64,000 bases of DNA from Cladocopium goreaui (GCA_947184155.2 CAMXCT020001446.1:951001-1015000); one strand, 5' to 3'; positions 49,260 through 59,543 are shown, numbered from the stretch's first letter. A program made the numbers and translations. Notes: a model not told the origin generated them from the sequence alone.

Positions 49260-49386
49260 CAACAATGGGCCACTTGTTTGTCAGGCATCTTGCTGGACCA
49301 TTGCAATCCCAGTTTTGACACTATCTTTTCACGCCATAGGCCAGGTCTCACTTTGGTTAGGCCTCGGACCACAGACCGCAAGCGGA

Positions 49387-49495
49387 GGGTAAATTATAAC
49401 GACCTCACTGTTCTCCCTCACTGGAAATCATGGTTAAAAAGGGGAATCATCCCCATTCATGGCCTTAAGATTCAGCTTAGTGAAATATGATTTCA
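49387..49495. mobile_element. Right part of the LINE-interrupted MITE
   Basis: It begins with the second 16-bp target copy and continues CGACCTCACTGTTCTCCCTC through ATGGCCTTAAGATTCAGCTTAG, matching the MITEs at 30783 and 56290. Its right inverted end is degenerate (ATATGATTTCATTT). Confidence 0.75.
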
Positions 49496-49684
49496 TTTAC
49501 ACAAAAAAAATCTATGTGAACACACATCAATTGCCATAAAACCATGTTTTCCCAAGCTTTTCCCATCCCCCATCACGGGCCCAGGAGCTCATTCGGTCCC
49601 TGATGGCTGGACGGATCGATCCCTTGGAAGCTGGGTTTCTGGGCAGACACGACACGTGTCATAAAAATCTGTGGCCGGCCTGGT

Positions 49685-49909
49685 TACCCGGCCTGGTAAA
49701 TTTACAAAAAACGACGGGAAAATCAAAAATCACCATTTGTTATGGGAAAACTCACTATTTCTATGGCCATTTTCAATAGCTTTTTGTATGTTTACCAGAG
49801 GGTATGTCAAAATAGCTGTGGAATAGATAATGCCCATAGAAATAGTTGATTTACCGAACTTAAAGATGGTGGATCTTTCCAGTTCGCTATTTTGACATAA
49901 CCAGAGGGT
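49685..49909. mobile_element. Two adjoining MITE copies, TACCCTCTGG family
   Basis: The first (49685-49804) begins TACCCGGCCTGGTAAATTTA and ends TTTACCAGAGGGTA. The second (about 49803-49909) lacks its own left tip, starts TATGTCAAAATAGC and ends CATAACCAGAGGGT. The shared GGTATG junction suggests insertion of one copy into the end of the other. Confidence 0.7.
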
Positions 49910-50054
49910 CTCCATAGATATCCGGTTGGAACGGGGCAAGATTCCCACTCGGACCTCCTTTTCTTTTCGATGGGAAATGATGGGGAACTCGTGCAGATTT
50001 TCCATCCATTTTCCATCCATTCTCTGGCAAAACATTTGTCTGCTATGCTATCAG

Positions 50055-50226
50055 CAAAGGTAAGCAGACCCTGTTACTGGAAACCCCGCAGAAGGGGATG
50101 ATCTCCAAGTTTGCTTCAGCAAATGATAGCATCATTCCAAGGTTCCTCAAATTGACAGTGGTGGAAAAGAAGGATGAGAACAAGCGACTCGCCCTCTTCT
50201 CGAAGGAGCGTTCTGAACTTTGTTGA
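50055..50226 (+). CDS. Terminal exon candidate, product unknown
   Basis: After GCTATCAG (ending 50054) the frame reads KGKQTLLLETPQKGMISKFA then SANDSIIPRFLKLTVVEKKD and ends at TGA 50224-50226, 56 codons. It has a protein-like composition with a basic C-terminal part. No family is recognised, and no upstream exon is identified. Confidence 0.4.
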
Positions 50227-51391
50227 AAACCAAGTTGAATGGAACAAGACAAATCTATTGATGACATCTTTGAGTATGGGAAAACTTATGAGATCTTATG
50301 AGTATATGCAGTATGAGATCTATATTCGATGATTGCGATTCCCAAGCGTTGCTGGGGAATCGCCACGCACTTTTCGAAGCTACTGGAACTGGCCCAAAAA
50401 ACCAACTGGCCCTTCACCCTCTCTGCAGTAGTCGTCAAGCGCACTTCACTAGGACAATCGGCGACTTTATTGCCTCAAAGAATACCAGAAGAGAATCAGT
50501 TCGAGCCTCAGTGCATACGGCCACATGAAAGGACTGCTGAGTCCGCACAGTCCGCCTCCGCCGTGCCGTGCGGCCAGATTTCCAACCCGTTCCTGTTCGA
50601 TGCAAAGTCCTTCCATGGCTAACAGTGATGGAAGCTTGCATGTTCCGGAGGAGCGCTTGATTTTCAGCGGGTTAGATTCGGTTAGACGGTTAGATGTTGG
50701 AGGATGCTGTGGATTTGTTGCCGTGTTTGCAACTGCTCTGGGAAACTTCTTTCCAGGAATTATGACACCGAGACAGACGGCCACCAAATCCTTCTGCGGA
50801 ACTAGAGAAAAAGCCGACACCGACCGGCCCTCTAGGATGCTCCGCTGGATACCTGGGTAATTTGATCAATCAATCACCATGGCAGCCCCAGGATTGTTGA
50901 AGGGGCTTACCATGGGTTGCTCGTACCACTTATGTCCAGAGGCTTATTAATGAATTGTGCTCACTACTAGTAGATCTAACATGATCTAACTGGACATGGG
51001 TCACAATTTTTAGACCTGGGGGACATTAGGTCATTTTTAGTCTATTTTTAGTAGACAAAATCATTCATTTTTAGGGTACCTTTGTGTCAACCCACATTGA
51101 TAAAATTTAAGTTATATATAACCCTGTAAAATGGAAGGCCAGTCAATTTACGAAAAAATATCGCAATTCAGATTGAATAGGGGTTAAAACATGTTAAAAC
51201 ACATTTTCCCATCAACACTGCCATTAAATCAACGGTGGATCACTCTTTTTGGACACACTTCAGCGACGAATTCAGTAGTTCATCATGATTTTCCATATGA
51301 CACACTCAACTAGGCTAAAGTTTCCATGTTTTATGGTCAAACCACATTTTTTTTCTGATTAAACCACCATTTTTGATGGTACAACCCATTT
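50227..51391. other. Stretch with one GC-rich exon-like patch
   Basis: From 50320 to 50860 two overlapping + strand frames and one - strand frame are open (for example MIAIPKRCWGIATHFSKLLE at 50329). I cannot choose between them. From 50870 to 51390 the DNA is AT-rich and shows no gene. Confidence 0.35.
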
Positions 51392-51396
51392 TTGAA

Positions 51397-51411
51397 CTCT
51401 TTTGGCTCAAG
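51397..51411 (+). other. Possible spliced-leader relic
   Basis: CTCTTTTGGCTCAAG: the last 12 bases are identical to the 3' end of the dinoflagellate spliced leader (...CCATTTTGGCTCAAG), and 13 of 15 match overall. Relic leaders mark genes re-integrated from trans-spliced mRNA. A single short match is not conclusive. Confidence 0.35.
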
Positions 51412-51937
51412 TTACACAAATTATAGCGAGGACAAACGAGGCAACGAGGCAGGTTATAGGAATTTTCACGAGGTCAACGTTTCATTTCATTCTCAGACTT
51501 CGCCGCCTTCAAACATTCTTGGTGCTCTTTTTCAGACACGAGGGAGACGAGGTAAGAAACCTTTGGTTTCGCTGTTCCTTCGATCGCTCCACCTTTTGCT
51601 GGTGCACCATGTGGAGTCCATCGCCGATCCAAACGATCCCCGTGCAGTTCCAGCCGCACTGACGTGCTTGACGCCGTGGTACCTCACAATGGTTAGCCTA
51701 AAATTGCAACTTTTAACCGGGAAAATGGGGGTTTTAAAGCACCAAATTTGAAGTTAAGTGGTACCTTATTTTTCAGACATCTCCAGTCATCCATCACTTG
51801 GGGTTCAGTTGCATCCAAAAAACTGAGGTAAACACAACAACCACCCATTCTTAGCTCAAACTTGGGTAGATGAGATTGGGTTCGGAAGTATATCACATTA
51901 CATTTCATCATATTTCTAGTAGTACATTCATACTTGT

Positions 51938-52128
51938 GGTATCCCAAAAAACGTTGGATCCTTGGTTAACTACACAATTTCGTCAACTTTGCGGTTCGAT
52001 GGGTCCCCAAGTCGTAGCCACGCCAGGCGTGATGTCCAGCCTGTGTATCGAGGCTGGGATCCAGTGAGGAGGGAGCGCTTCGGATTGGGGAGCCAAGGAC
52101 GTTACTTCGAGTTTCCCAATCGTATCTG
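51938..52128 (+). CDS. Exon candidate ending inside a MITE terminus
   Basis: An open frame reads GIPKNVGSLVNYTISSTLRF, DGSPSRSHARRDVQPVYRGW, then DPVRRERFGLGSQGRYFEFP and NRI. It has a charged, protein-like composition. The coding character stops exactly where the CTGGTTGGTGG MITE begins (52126), giving a donor CTG|GTTGGT within the MITE end. The 5' border is uncertain (in-frame stop near 51917), and the family is unknown. Confidence 0.45.
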
Positions 52129-52239
52129 GTTGGTGGTTTGGAACCATGAATTTTATGACTTTCCATTCAGTTGGGAATAGTAACCCCAACTGACTTTCAC
52201 TCCATCATTTTTCAGAGGGGTAGGTCTACCAGCAACCAG
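52126..52239. mobile_element. MITE with CTGGTTGGTGG termini (copy 4)
   Basis: 114 bp, CTGGTTGGTGGTTTGGAACC ... CTACCAGCAACCAG. The left end coincides with the end of an exon-like frame. Confidence 0.8.
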
Positions 52240-52567
52240 ATTATGATTAACCATCATTAACCATATAATAACCATCATCATTAACCATTATTAACAGTAT
52301 ATTAACCACAATGGATAGTTGTGGGAATCATTCAGCCAGAAATCCACTTTTTCAAATCCGCGTCGATCATCCCGTTGGCACGGTGAAGCAGCGCCATCTT
52401 GGCTAGCCAGGTTTTTGGAGATTTGGACGCCAAAGGGGATCCATTCTTGGATGTGCATCCCACTTAGTAAGTGGTGTATTAGACGTGTATATTAATATAT
52501 ATATATATAATATTCCATTAATCCAACTGGGGGTATAACTAACCCATTTACTAAGTGGGACCCGCAG
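52240..52567. other. AT-rich stretch
   Basis: Repeated TTAACCAT words occur at 52245-52305, a small GC-richer patch at 52355-52450, and (TA)n at 52493-52510. No gene is defined. Confidence 0.4.
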
Positions 52568-52666
52568 CAAGTTGAGATGCTGCTGTCAGGCTATCCTCAA
52601 TCCTTTCGCATCGAGGCGTGTGGCGGTCCCGCGAGTGCAGGGCCATGGCCTCGCCTGGGCCGTTGA
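52568..52666 (+). CDS. Terminal exon candidate
   Basis: After CCCGCAG (ending 52567) the frame reads QVEMLLSGYPQSFRIEACGG then PASAGPWPRLGR and stops at TGA 52664-52666. It is a GC-rich island of 32 codons. No family is recognised. Confidence 0.35.
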   Translation, partial: QVEMLLSGYPQSFRIEACGGPASAGPWPRLGR

Positions 52667-52708
52667 TGGCCGTTGGGGGTGCATGGAATGATGGGGATCT
52701 AATGAAAA

Positions 52709-52837
52709 TATCATCTGGTTATTTAACATAGCCATGGAAGCCATGGCCCATTTATAGATGATTTTCCCATTAATAAATTAATACCTCCATTTATGGTTGG
52801 GATTTTCCATGGCTATGTTAGTCATAACCAGATGGTA
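52709..52837. mobile_element. MITE, TACCCTCTGG family (TATCATCTGG variant)
   Basis: About 129 bp; ends TATCATCTGGTTATTTAACA and TAGTCATAACCAGATGGTA, with CATGGCTATG/CATAGCCATG inner inverted words. Confidence 0.75.
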
Positions 52838-53522
52838 TATGGAGACATATGAGCAATTGAGAATAAGACTATGAGTAATACATCCATATGAATCATATGA
52901 TCCAATGGTTAGTACTGAAGGATTAATGGATGAAAAAAGTCATCAATCCCAATGATCTAATGATGGATTGATCTGATGAATGTACTGGGATCTATCCATC
53001 ATTGAATTGAAGGACCATCAGTCCCCACACAGCTTTGAAACCACCGGGACGCCCGGCCCGGCCTGGCTTCGAAGCCAAGGATGGTTTCCGGGCCAGATGC
53101 TTTGAGCCAAACTTGTGTGCGGCAGGTGGAGTTGCGAACAGTTACGACAGCCACAGTCGAAGAATCATGCAGGATATTTCTTGTGGCTAGAAATCCACAA
53201 CTGTGAAGGATGTGATCTGTGATGGGATAGATTTGGGATGCATTGCTGGTGGGCTGGGCTGCATTCAGGTGGTGCGACACCCTCCAGCTGGCTTTGTTCG
53301 CCCTGGACTGCGCTCTGAATAGCAGGGTTCCATCACCAACGTGTTGAATAATTGGGTTGGTCAGCACCAGGAACTCGTTTTCGAATTTTCCAGTTGATGA
53401 TAGATTGATTTCTTCATAGTCGGGATGGGTCAAAATTTGGTTCCCTCCTGAAGGCTTTAAGATTTTGAACCAACAACCGGCCACTGCCCCTGCCTTTCAT
53501 TGGACCCTCCCTGTGCCAATCA
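52838..53522. other. Stretch with an ambiguous minus-strand frame
   Basis: The - strand frame 52999-53484 (161 codons, no ATG start) has a protein-like composition (FENEFLVLTNPIIQHVGDGT) but no domain. I do not call it a gene. The left 160 bp are AT-rich. Confidence 0.35.
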
Positions 53523-53735
53523 GGAGCCCACTCGCCTTGCATGGCACGGCCTCCGGTTCCGGCGCCCCTGCCGAAGCACCCCGTGGTGGTGCCACATGCG
53601 CCGCGGCCGGTGCAGATGCTGCCTGGGGCCAAAGCGATGGCGATGCCGCCGTCCATGAAACCTATGGCGAAGCCTGTGGCGCAAGCGGTGGCGCAACCGG
53701 TGCAACCTGTGCCGATGCGCAACCTGACACCCTAA
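53523..53735 (+). CDS. Pro/Ala/Met-rich exon
   Basis: After AATCAG (ending 53521) the best frame by third-position GC reads MARPPVPAPLPKHPVVVPHA, then PRPVQMLPGAKAMAMPPSMK and a KPVAQAVAQPVQPVP repeat, to TAA 53733-53735. A GT donor inside (after 53698) could link it to the similar exons at 53979 onward instead of ending here. It is a disordered, low-complexity protein of unknown function. Confidence 0.45.
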   Translation, partial: GAHSPCMARPPVPAPLPKHPVVVPHAPRPVQMLPGAKAMAMPPSMKPMAKPVAQAVAQPVQPVPMRNLTP

Positions 53736-53978
53736 ATCGTGGAGTTGCAAATGTGGATGTGGATGGAGGTATACCTGGTATGTTGTGGATTTACTATGCT
53801 TCACTCGTTTTTGTTGAAACCGTTGTAACAACATTGAAGGGAGTGTTTTGACTTACAAGGATTCATAGACCTAACTGCACTTATCTGTTGCAAAAACAAA
53901 GCGACACAGAAAACCATGGACACCTTACAACACTGTCCGTTTCGGAGTCCTTTCCCAAGGACATCAAGGCACCTGCCC

Positions 53979-54153
53979 AGTGGCCTCGCCGTGCTTTACT
54001 TCTCGCGTCGTGGTTCGGGCGCCTTCCCCGACCCCGATGTCGCCGGCGCGGGCGCTGCACGCACTGTCGCCGGCGAGGGTGAGACAGGAGCCATCGCCCG
54101 CACGGGAGCTGCGCAGACAGGAACGCAGCCCCATGAAAGCCAGAGTGCTGGAG
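53979..54153 (+). CDS. Exon A of a Pro/Ala-rich three-exon gene
   Basis: After CTGCCCAG the frame reads VASPCFTSRVVVRAPSPTPM, SPARALHALSPARVRQEPSP and so on to MKARVLE, with strong third-position GC. It ends in phase 0 at a GC donor (GAG|GCTGGG), a variant donor known in dinoflagellates. The intron 54154-54271 is AT-rich and ends TTTTAG. Confidence 0.5.
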
Positions 54154-54271
54154 GCTGGGAGCTCCAAAAAATTGGGGGGCAACTCATTTTCAGATCTACG
54201 AAATAGATCATGGTAAATCATGGTTAATCATGGTTAATCATGGTTAATCATCAAACTTTAACCTATTTTAG

Positions 54272-54406
54272 TTTATTCAAATGGTCATGACACATGTGTT
54301 GAAGCGCATGTCGGTCCCGTTGCTGTGCCTTGAGGTGCGAAAGGTCTACCCGGTGACGACCGGCGTCCAGAAGATCGAGCCGGAACCCAGAGAGGCAGGG
54401 CGCCAG
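54272..54406 (+). CDS. Exon B of the Pro/Ala-rich gene
   Basis: Phase 0 at both ends. It reads FIQMVMTHVLKRMSVPLLCL, EVRKVYPVTTGVQKIEPEPR and EAGRQ and ends CCAG|GTCTGG. Coding bias is clear from ATG 54287 onward. The intron 54407-54603 (197 bp) is GT-AG. Confidence 0.55.
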
Positions 54407-54603
54407 GTCTGGAAATGGTGTGGATATATACCACCTTAAGTTTTTCCAAACAAATGGAGAATAAACATACATGATGCATCATGATGCTACTATACATCCA
54501 TGACAATCCCATCCCAATATTAAACACCACCTATAGATGCTCCCTTTTTGTTTGTGGAAATTCTCTAATCCATGGTTTCTTGACGTTTCTTGGGCGTGCC
54601 AAG

Positions 54604-54717
54604 GCGCAGCCCGAGACCGAGACGACCGTGGCAACCGTGGCCCCGGTGGCCCCGGCCCCGGTGGAGGCTGAGGCAACGAAGGCGGCTTCAGAGTTGCAGG
54701 AGTCGAGATGTGTCTGA
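54604..54717 (+). CDS. Exon C (terminal) of the Pro/Ala-rich gene
   Basis: After GCCAAG it continues in phase 0: AQPETETTVATVAPVAPAPV, EAEATKAASELQESRCV and TGA at 54715-54717. The Ala/Pro/Glu/Thr-rich tail is probably disordered. The three exons join in frame, which supports one gene; the product is unknown. Confidence 0.5.
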   Translation, partial: AQPETETTVATVAPVAPAPVEAEATKAASELQESRCV

Positions 54718-55111
54718 GCTCCTCAATAGCAGCTGAAAATAGCTGAAATCATTGAAAAAAAAGACATGATTTCAGATATGTTCATGATATGTTCACATTT
54801 TTCGGACTTGAAGGGCGATAGGTGCCTTCAAGGTGGTGCCTCGGTTTTTTAAACCCACTATAGTTATCTCATCAGCATAAACCCAAGAGTTGATCTAGTC
54901 ATAAACCCCTACACCAGGTGAGGCCCCCGAACGCTAAGTTGACCAATGTTGACTTAATTCGCTAAACTAGGTCAACTACATGGTTTATGGAGGATATAAC
55001 ATGGTAAACTACATGGTTTATGGAGGATATAACATGGTATAGCATGGTATAACATGAAAATTATCACTACAGTTCATGGCTTTATAAACCAACACTGGTG
55101 GGGCTCGCCAG
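54718..55111. other. AT-rich stretch with a short direct repeat
   Basis: A tandem copy of ACTACATGGTTTATGGAGGA (plus TATAACATGGTA) occurs at 54971-55040. No gene is seen. Confidence 0.5.
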
Positions 55112-55189
55112 GAGCCCCAGGGCGCCGATGTCGAGCGCGAGTCCCAGGGCTCAACGCAGGCCTCGGAGATGCACGAAGCTTGGTTGCAA
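55112..55189 (+). CDS. Exon candidate, hydrophilic
   Basis: After CTCGCCAG (ending 55111) the frame reads EPQGADVERESQGSTQASEM then HEAWLQKW with strong third-position GC. The 3' border is unclear. No family is recognised. Confidence 0.35.
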
Positions 55190-56289
55190 AAATGGGGGAA
55201 TTTTTCGCATCAAGTTTTGCGATCCATCAATGATAGAGTCCTCCATCTTTATTATGGCATGTAAATGGATGTAAATGGATGTAAATGGATGCAAATGGCC
55301 TCCAAGTCCCTTGGAAACGGATTTTTAAATGAAGAACATGCCAAAGATTTAACCCCCCAGTTATGGCTCCTTTGATCAAAATGGGTTCAGGCCTCAGTTC
55401 CAAGGTCGGCGAGTCGGCGACCTATCAACCCCCAATCAGGTGACCTTTGGATGGGTTGAATTATGTTGAATCCCTATGAAGAAACTATGTGCTCAATCCA
55501 CCATAGACTGGACCAGTTCTTTCCATAATCCAATTTTGACCATTTGGGCTTCACAAAACTGCAAGAATTGAGGTTTCCCAACAGCAGTGGTTGGGTTTCA
55601 ATCTCTGGGTCTGGGAGTGGCGGGTCGTTTGGCACCCAACGCACTTCAGTGCAGTTGTTTAAGCCGACCAGGAGTTGATTGCAAGGTGCGCAGATGCTCT
55701 CCAGATCTCTCCAGTATAAACAAGCATGACTCACATGACCATGTTTTTTACACCTTTTTAGATGATAGAAATTGACATCGGGATTTTCCATGGTCACGTT
55801 TGATTACAAACGCTGGATTTCCATCCCATCTCCCAATCCCATTTCCATCCCTATGTATAGATTTCCTGAGTGATATCATAAATAATACATCCAAGATATC
55901 ATAAATAATACATCCAAGATATCATAAATAATACATCCAAGATATCATATATTGGATTAAATATGTATTACTATGAATATTTACTGTATCCTCTAACATC
56001 CCCTAAGCCACACTATCCATTGAAGAATAGCATTCTTGATTATGAAATAGCAGGCGATCAAACTGGTTGGATAGGGATTGTGAACAAACCCAGGTCGCAG
56101 GACGCATCATATGCAGTATGTATGATAGATAAAACACATACAATAAAGATGAATGAATAAGTAAATATATAAGTCAATAAACAAATCACTAAATAAACAA
56201 ACATAAATAAGTAAATAAATCAATCAATAGATAGATAGCTAGAAAAACACACACAATATATATATAATATACACACACACATTATATGT
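55190..56289. repeat. Non-coding stretch with short tandem repeats
   Basis: Includes five copies of GTAAATGGAT-type decamers at 55258-55300, three to four copies of a 23-bp unit (ATATCATAAATAATACATCC plus AAG) at 55874-55949, AAATAAAC-rich sequence at 56160-56240 and CA/TA tracts at 56250-56288. The open frames at 55474-55797 show no recognisable product. Confidence 0.7.
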
Positions 56290-56402
56290 GGGTAAATTAT
56301 AACGACCTCACTGCGACCTCACTGGAAATCATGGTTTCTATATGGGAAATCATCCCTTTTATGGCCGAACTATTCAGGTTAGTGAAATATTATAATTTGC
56401 CC
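56290..56402. mobile_element. MITE with GGGTAAATT termini (copy 2)
   Basis: 113 bp, GGGTAAATTATAACGACCTC ... TATTATAATTTGCCC, followed by AG. It is the best copy of this family and the reference for the MITE split by the LINE. Confidence 0.85.
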
Positions 56403-56417
56403 AGATACATTATCATA

Positions 56418-56698
56418 TACCATCTCGTTATTTGTTACATGGCCATGGAAAATCCCAACCATAAATGGAGGTTTCGTTCGCTGGGAAAATCATCCATTTC
56501 GATGGATGGTTTATTTCATGGACTATCCATCTCTATTTCATGGACTATCCATCAATTTTTGCTTGCTGAAACCACCATTTTTTGCCACTGTAATCCCAAT
56601 CACATATGAAATCTTTCACCATTTTTTTTTATAGGTAAACCATCTATTTCTATGGGCCATCGAAAAACCATGGCTAACTGTTAAATAACCAGAGGGTA
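56418..56698. mobile_element. Long variant of the TACCCTCTGG MITE family
   Basis: Begins TACCATCTCGTTATTTGTTA and ends AACTGTTAAATAACCAGAGGGTA; 281 bp, about twice the family size. It has internal repeats of TTTCATGGACTATCCATC, so another sequence has probably inserted inside. Confidence 0.55.
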
Positions 56699-56794
56699 TA
56701 TCCCATTAATATCCCATTGAATCACTATTTTTAATCCCATTAAAATAGATGGTTTACCTATAAGAATACCACTGTTAGTCATAACCATGATAAA

Positions 56795-56884
56795 TACCCT
56801 CTGGTAAGCTAACATAACTATGGAAAATCACAATTTTTAATGGGAAAATCCACTATAAATGGTCATTTTCAATAGCAGAGGGTA
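56795..56884. mobile_element. MITE, TACCCTCTGG family, right end shortened
   Basis: TACCCTCTGGTAAGCTAACA ... TTTTCAATAGCAGAGGGTA. The right inverted repeat has lost its inner part. It ends 18 bp before the acceptor of the next exon. Confidence 0.75.
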
Positions 56885-56902
56885 TATCTCCACTTCCCCC
56901 AG

Positions 56903-57028
56903 GACGAGCTGCGGCGCCAAGTGCGGCCGCTGCCGCCACGGCCCCTGGGCGCCGCGCCGGAGGTGCCCAGCAGCGCAACGGCGGTGGAGCCGTTGCTGTG
57001 GCAGATGCAACCGGATAAGCCGCTGGAC
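56903..57028 (+). CDS. Exon candidate, Pro/Leu/Arg-rich
   Basis: After TTCCCCCAG (ending 56902) the frame reads DELRRQVRPLPPRPLGAAPE, VPSSATAVEPLLWQMQPDKP and LDM, with almost every third position G or C. The donor may be a non-GT type near 57028. The downstream AT-rich sequence is non-coding. No family is recognised. Confidence 0.5.
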
Positions 57029-58142
57029 ATGGGAAATTCAGGGGGAAATCCATGGGGAAATCCATGGGAAATCCATGGAAACTATGGAAAATCCAGGGGA
57101 AAATCCATGGAAACTATGGAAAATTGATGAAAAATCCATGGAAAAAAACGAGAATTGATGGGACAATCTATGGAACATCCATAAATCATCATAAATCCAT
57201 GGGAAACAAATCATCAGAGCAAGACAACTTGGCTGACGAGTTGTTCGGGGATTAGCAGCTAACCTTGATATCTTGGGAACATCACAACGAACGGGGAATC
57301 TGCAGAATCCTGTCCTTAACCAGCAGGCATATATCACAGGGCTTTGAACACTATGGAAAACTGTGGATAAATCATGGAGAAAAACAATGGAAATTCATCG
57401 GACATGGGGAAAATGGTGGAGCTCACCGCTAAAAAACCCAGTGGAAACGAGGATTTCACTGGAGAGTTCTTGATAGGGAGCTTGATAGGGAGATCATCGA
57501 ACATTGGGGTTTCATGATATTTTAACTGGAAATCGGGGATATAACCAACTCAATAATGGGGATATGAATGGATACGATATGACAACCAATCTAGGGATTT
57601 GACCAAATGAGGAGTTGGCCGATTTCGGCAAACTGACAAGAGATATAGCTCAACCAATCACATGGGTTTTTTACCCGACCCAAGGGTTGACAGGCCATGA
57701 TTGATTTCGAATCTTGGGATGGGTTAAAGTCAGGGATGGAACGATGCTGCACTGATGGTTTGGAGAGCAATGGTTGGATGATGTCCAAAAGATGCAAATA
57801 TTTTCCTTGGGGTGATCCCTTCATCTTTGTTTTGTTTTTTTAAATTTGTCCAAATATATATATATATTATATAAATATATATATATATATATTATATATA
57901 TTATATATATATGTATATATATTTATTCAGTATGATATATATATATAATTATATGAATTCGAGGATGTTGTTCGGAGATCTGTTTTTTTGTGAGCTCCGT
58001 TCCCAAGGTGCCTCTCTTTTGAGCATGACATCAATCCATAGAACTCACAAAATATCGAGGTTTCCGTGAATTGTCATGGAGCTACCCCAAATCATCCAAG
58101 ATCATCCAAGTGCTTCGACCATGACTTAGTATTGAAACCAAT
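57029..58142. other. Non-coding stretch with GGAAATCCATGG repeats and TA tracts
   Basis: At 57030-57200 degenerate tandem GGAAAATCCATGG words occur; at 57850-57950 there are (TA)n tracts. No gene is recognised. Confidence 0.55.
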
Positions 58143-58263
58143 TACCACCTGGTTATGACTAACAGTTTGCCATGGTTTTTCGATGGCCCATAGAAATAGA
58201 TGGTTTACCTATCAAAAATGGTGGATCTTTCCATGGCAAACTGTTAGTCATAACCAGATGGTA
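58143..58263. mobile_element. MITE, TACCACCTGG variant
   Basis: 121 bp with clean inverted ends TACCACCTGGTTATGACTAA and TTAGTCATAACCAGATGGTA. Confidence 0.8.
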
Positions 58264-59543
58264 ACCGTTCTGGTTTTGATTCATTGCTCCCCCCATGGTT
58301 TAACCCCCATGGCACCAGCTGCGACACACTTGCTTTTTCCCACGAGGCATCCCAGCGAGGTGGGCTGACCTGGGGGACCTGGGGGAAGTTTCTGCACAAA
58401 TAATGGGGGAGCCGGACAAATATGATGATCAGAATGGATGGAACCTGATGGAACCTGATGGAACATGGAAAATCGGAAACAACAAACCGCTGTAACTTTG
58501 AAATAACGGCGGGATGAATCCCGCAAATCCCTCGCTTGGTGGTAGCATCGGTGGCAACGTCACGTCACGTTCGCCATGGGTGGTAGCATCGGCTGAATCG
58601 AGGCAGAAAGTGAGCGGTCCTTTTTGAACAGCTGCCTCAAAGATTTGGCCGAAAGTTTGGATCAACACGGTGGCTTGCAACCGTGCCCTGGGGGTGAAAA
58701 AAAAGGCCATGGGATGACCAGGAGACCACGATGATTCAGGCACCAGTTTTTTCGAACCAAATTTGGGGCTTCTATTTGCACAAAAAATCCAAACACGTCC
58801 ATTCTTCAGCACTCGTTCTCCAAACCTTTTTGGACGATGAAGATGATGAAGTAGTAACCCGCAAATTCGCATTTGCACACCGACAAGAACCTTCGCTTAC
58901 ATGAGAGGTGGCATTGTTAGTGGCTGGTGGTTTCAAATGTTTTCTGTTTACCATCGAAACGGGACTGATCATCCTCAATGACGAGCAGATTTTTCACATT
59001 TTGCTCAAAGAATCTCAGCAGTTGAGTGGACTGAAGCAGTTGCCCGCGAAGCCGAGATGATCCCATTTTCCAAGCGATGTTTGCTGATTGAAGTCCTCTT
59101 CATAGATTGAGATCATCACTTCCTGACTTGAAATCTATAACATCATTTAGACTTATGATTTATGATGAATGACGAAAAGATGGTTGAATATGTTTGAAAT
59201 ACGTTCACAAGTCTCTGAAGCAAAGTCAACACATTCCATCATATATTTTTTGGTTGAAAAGAAACTAATTTTAAAGATGGTATGTCAAATTTACCAACCT
59301 TGCCCTCATCCCCACCTTTATGTTTTGGTTTATTGTCAAAGCAAACATAGGCTTACACAATTCTCTATTCAAACCTGCATTCAGTTCGAGGATATTCATG
59401 GATTTTCGCCAAAAAAAACATCCATTTACAGAGGATTTTCCCAGCATTTCCCAGACCTAAACCTCCATTTCAGAGGATTTTTTCATGGATTTCCCCATGA
59501 TTTTCCCAGATCATGGCGATCGCCATGGCCCACTGAAATCGCC
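58264..59543. other. Stretch without a recognisable gene
   Basis: Moderate GC content. The - strand frame 58429-58878 (149 codons) and the + strand frame 59169 onward are open, but only the part after 59544 has clear coding bias. Confidence 0.4.

Larger units (their letters stand above)
38961..49386 (+). mobile_element. LINE-type retrotransposon with a DNA methyltransferase ORF1
   Basis: A 10,426-bp element lies between perfect 16-bp target duplications. It has two long frames 18 nt apart. ORF1 is a methyltransferase-containing protein with a C-terminal coiled coil. ORF2 has an APE-like endonuclease, reverse transcriptase, zinc knuckle and RNase H. There are no LTRs and no poly(A) tail. ORF1 is already open at the left junction with almost no 5' UTR, so a small 5' truncation is possible. 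The perfect target duplication indicates a fairly recent insertion, but ORF2 is broken near its RNase H domain. Confidence 0.95.

Noticed and set aside
52999-53484. 161-codon minus-strand frame with protein-like composition
   Set aside because: No ATG start, no domain, no splice context; it overlaps the start of a better + strand exon frame only slightly, but I found nothing positive to support it.
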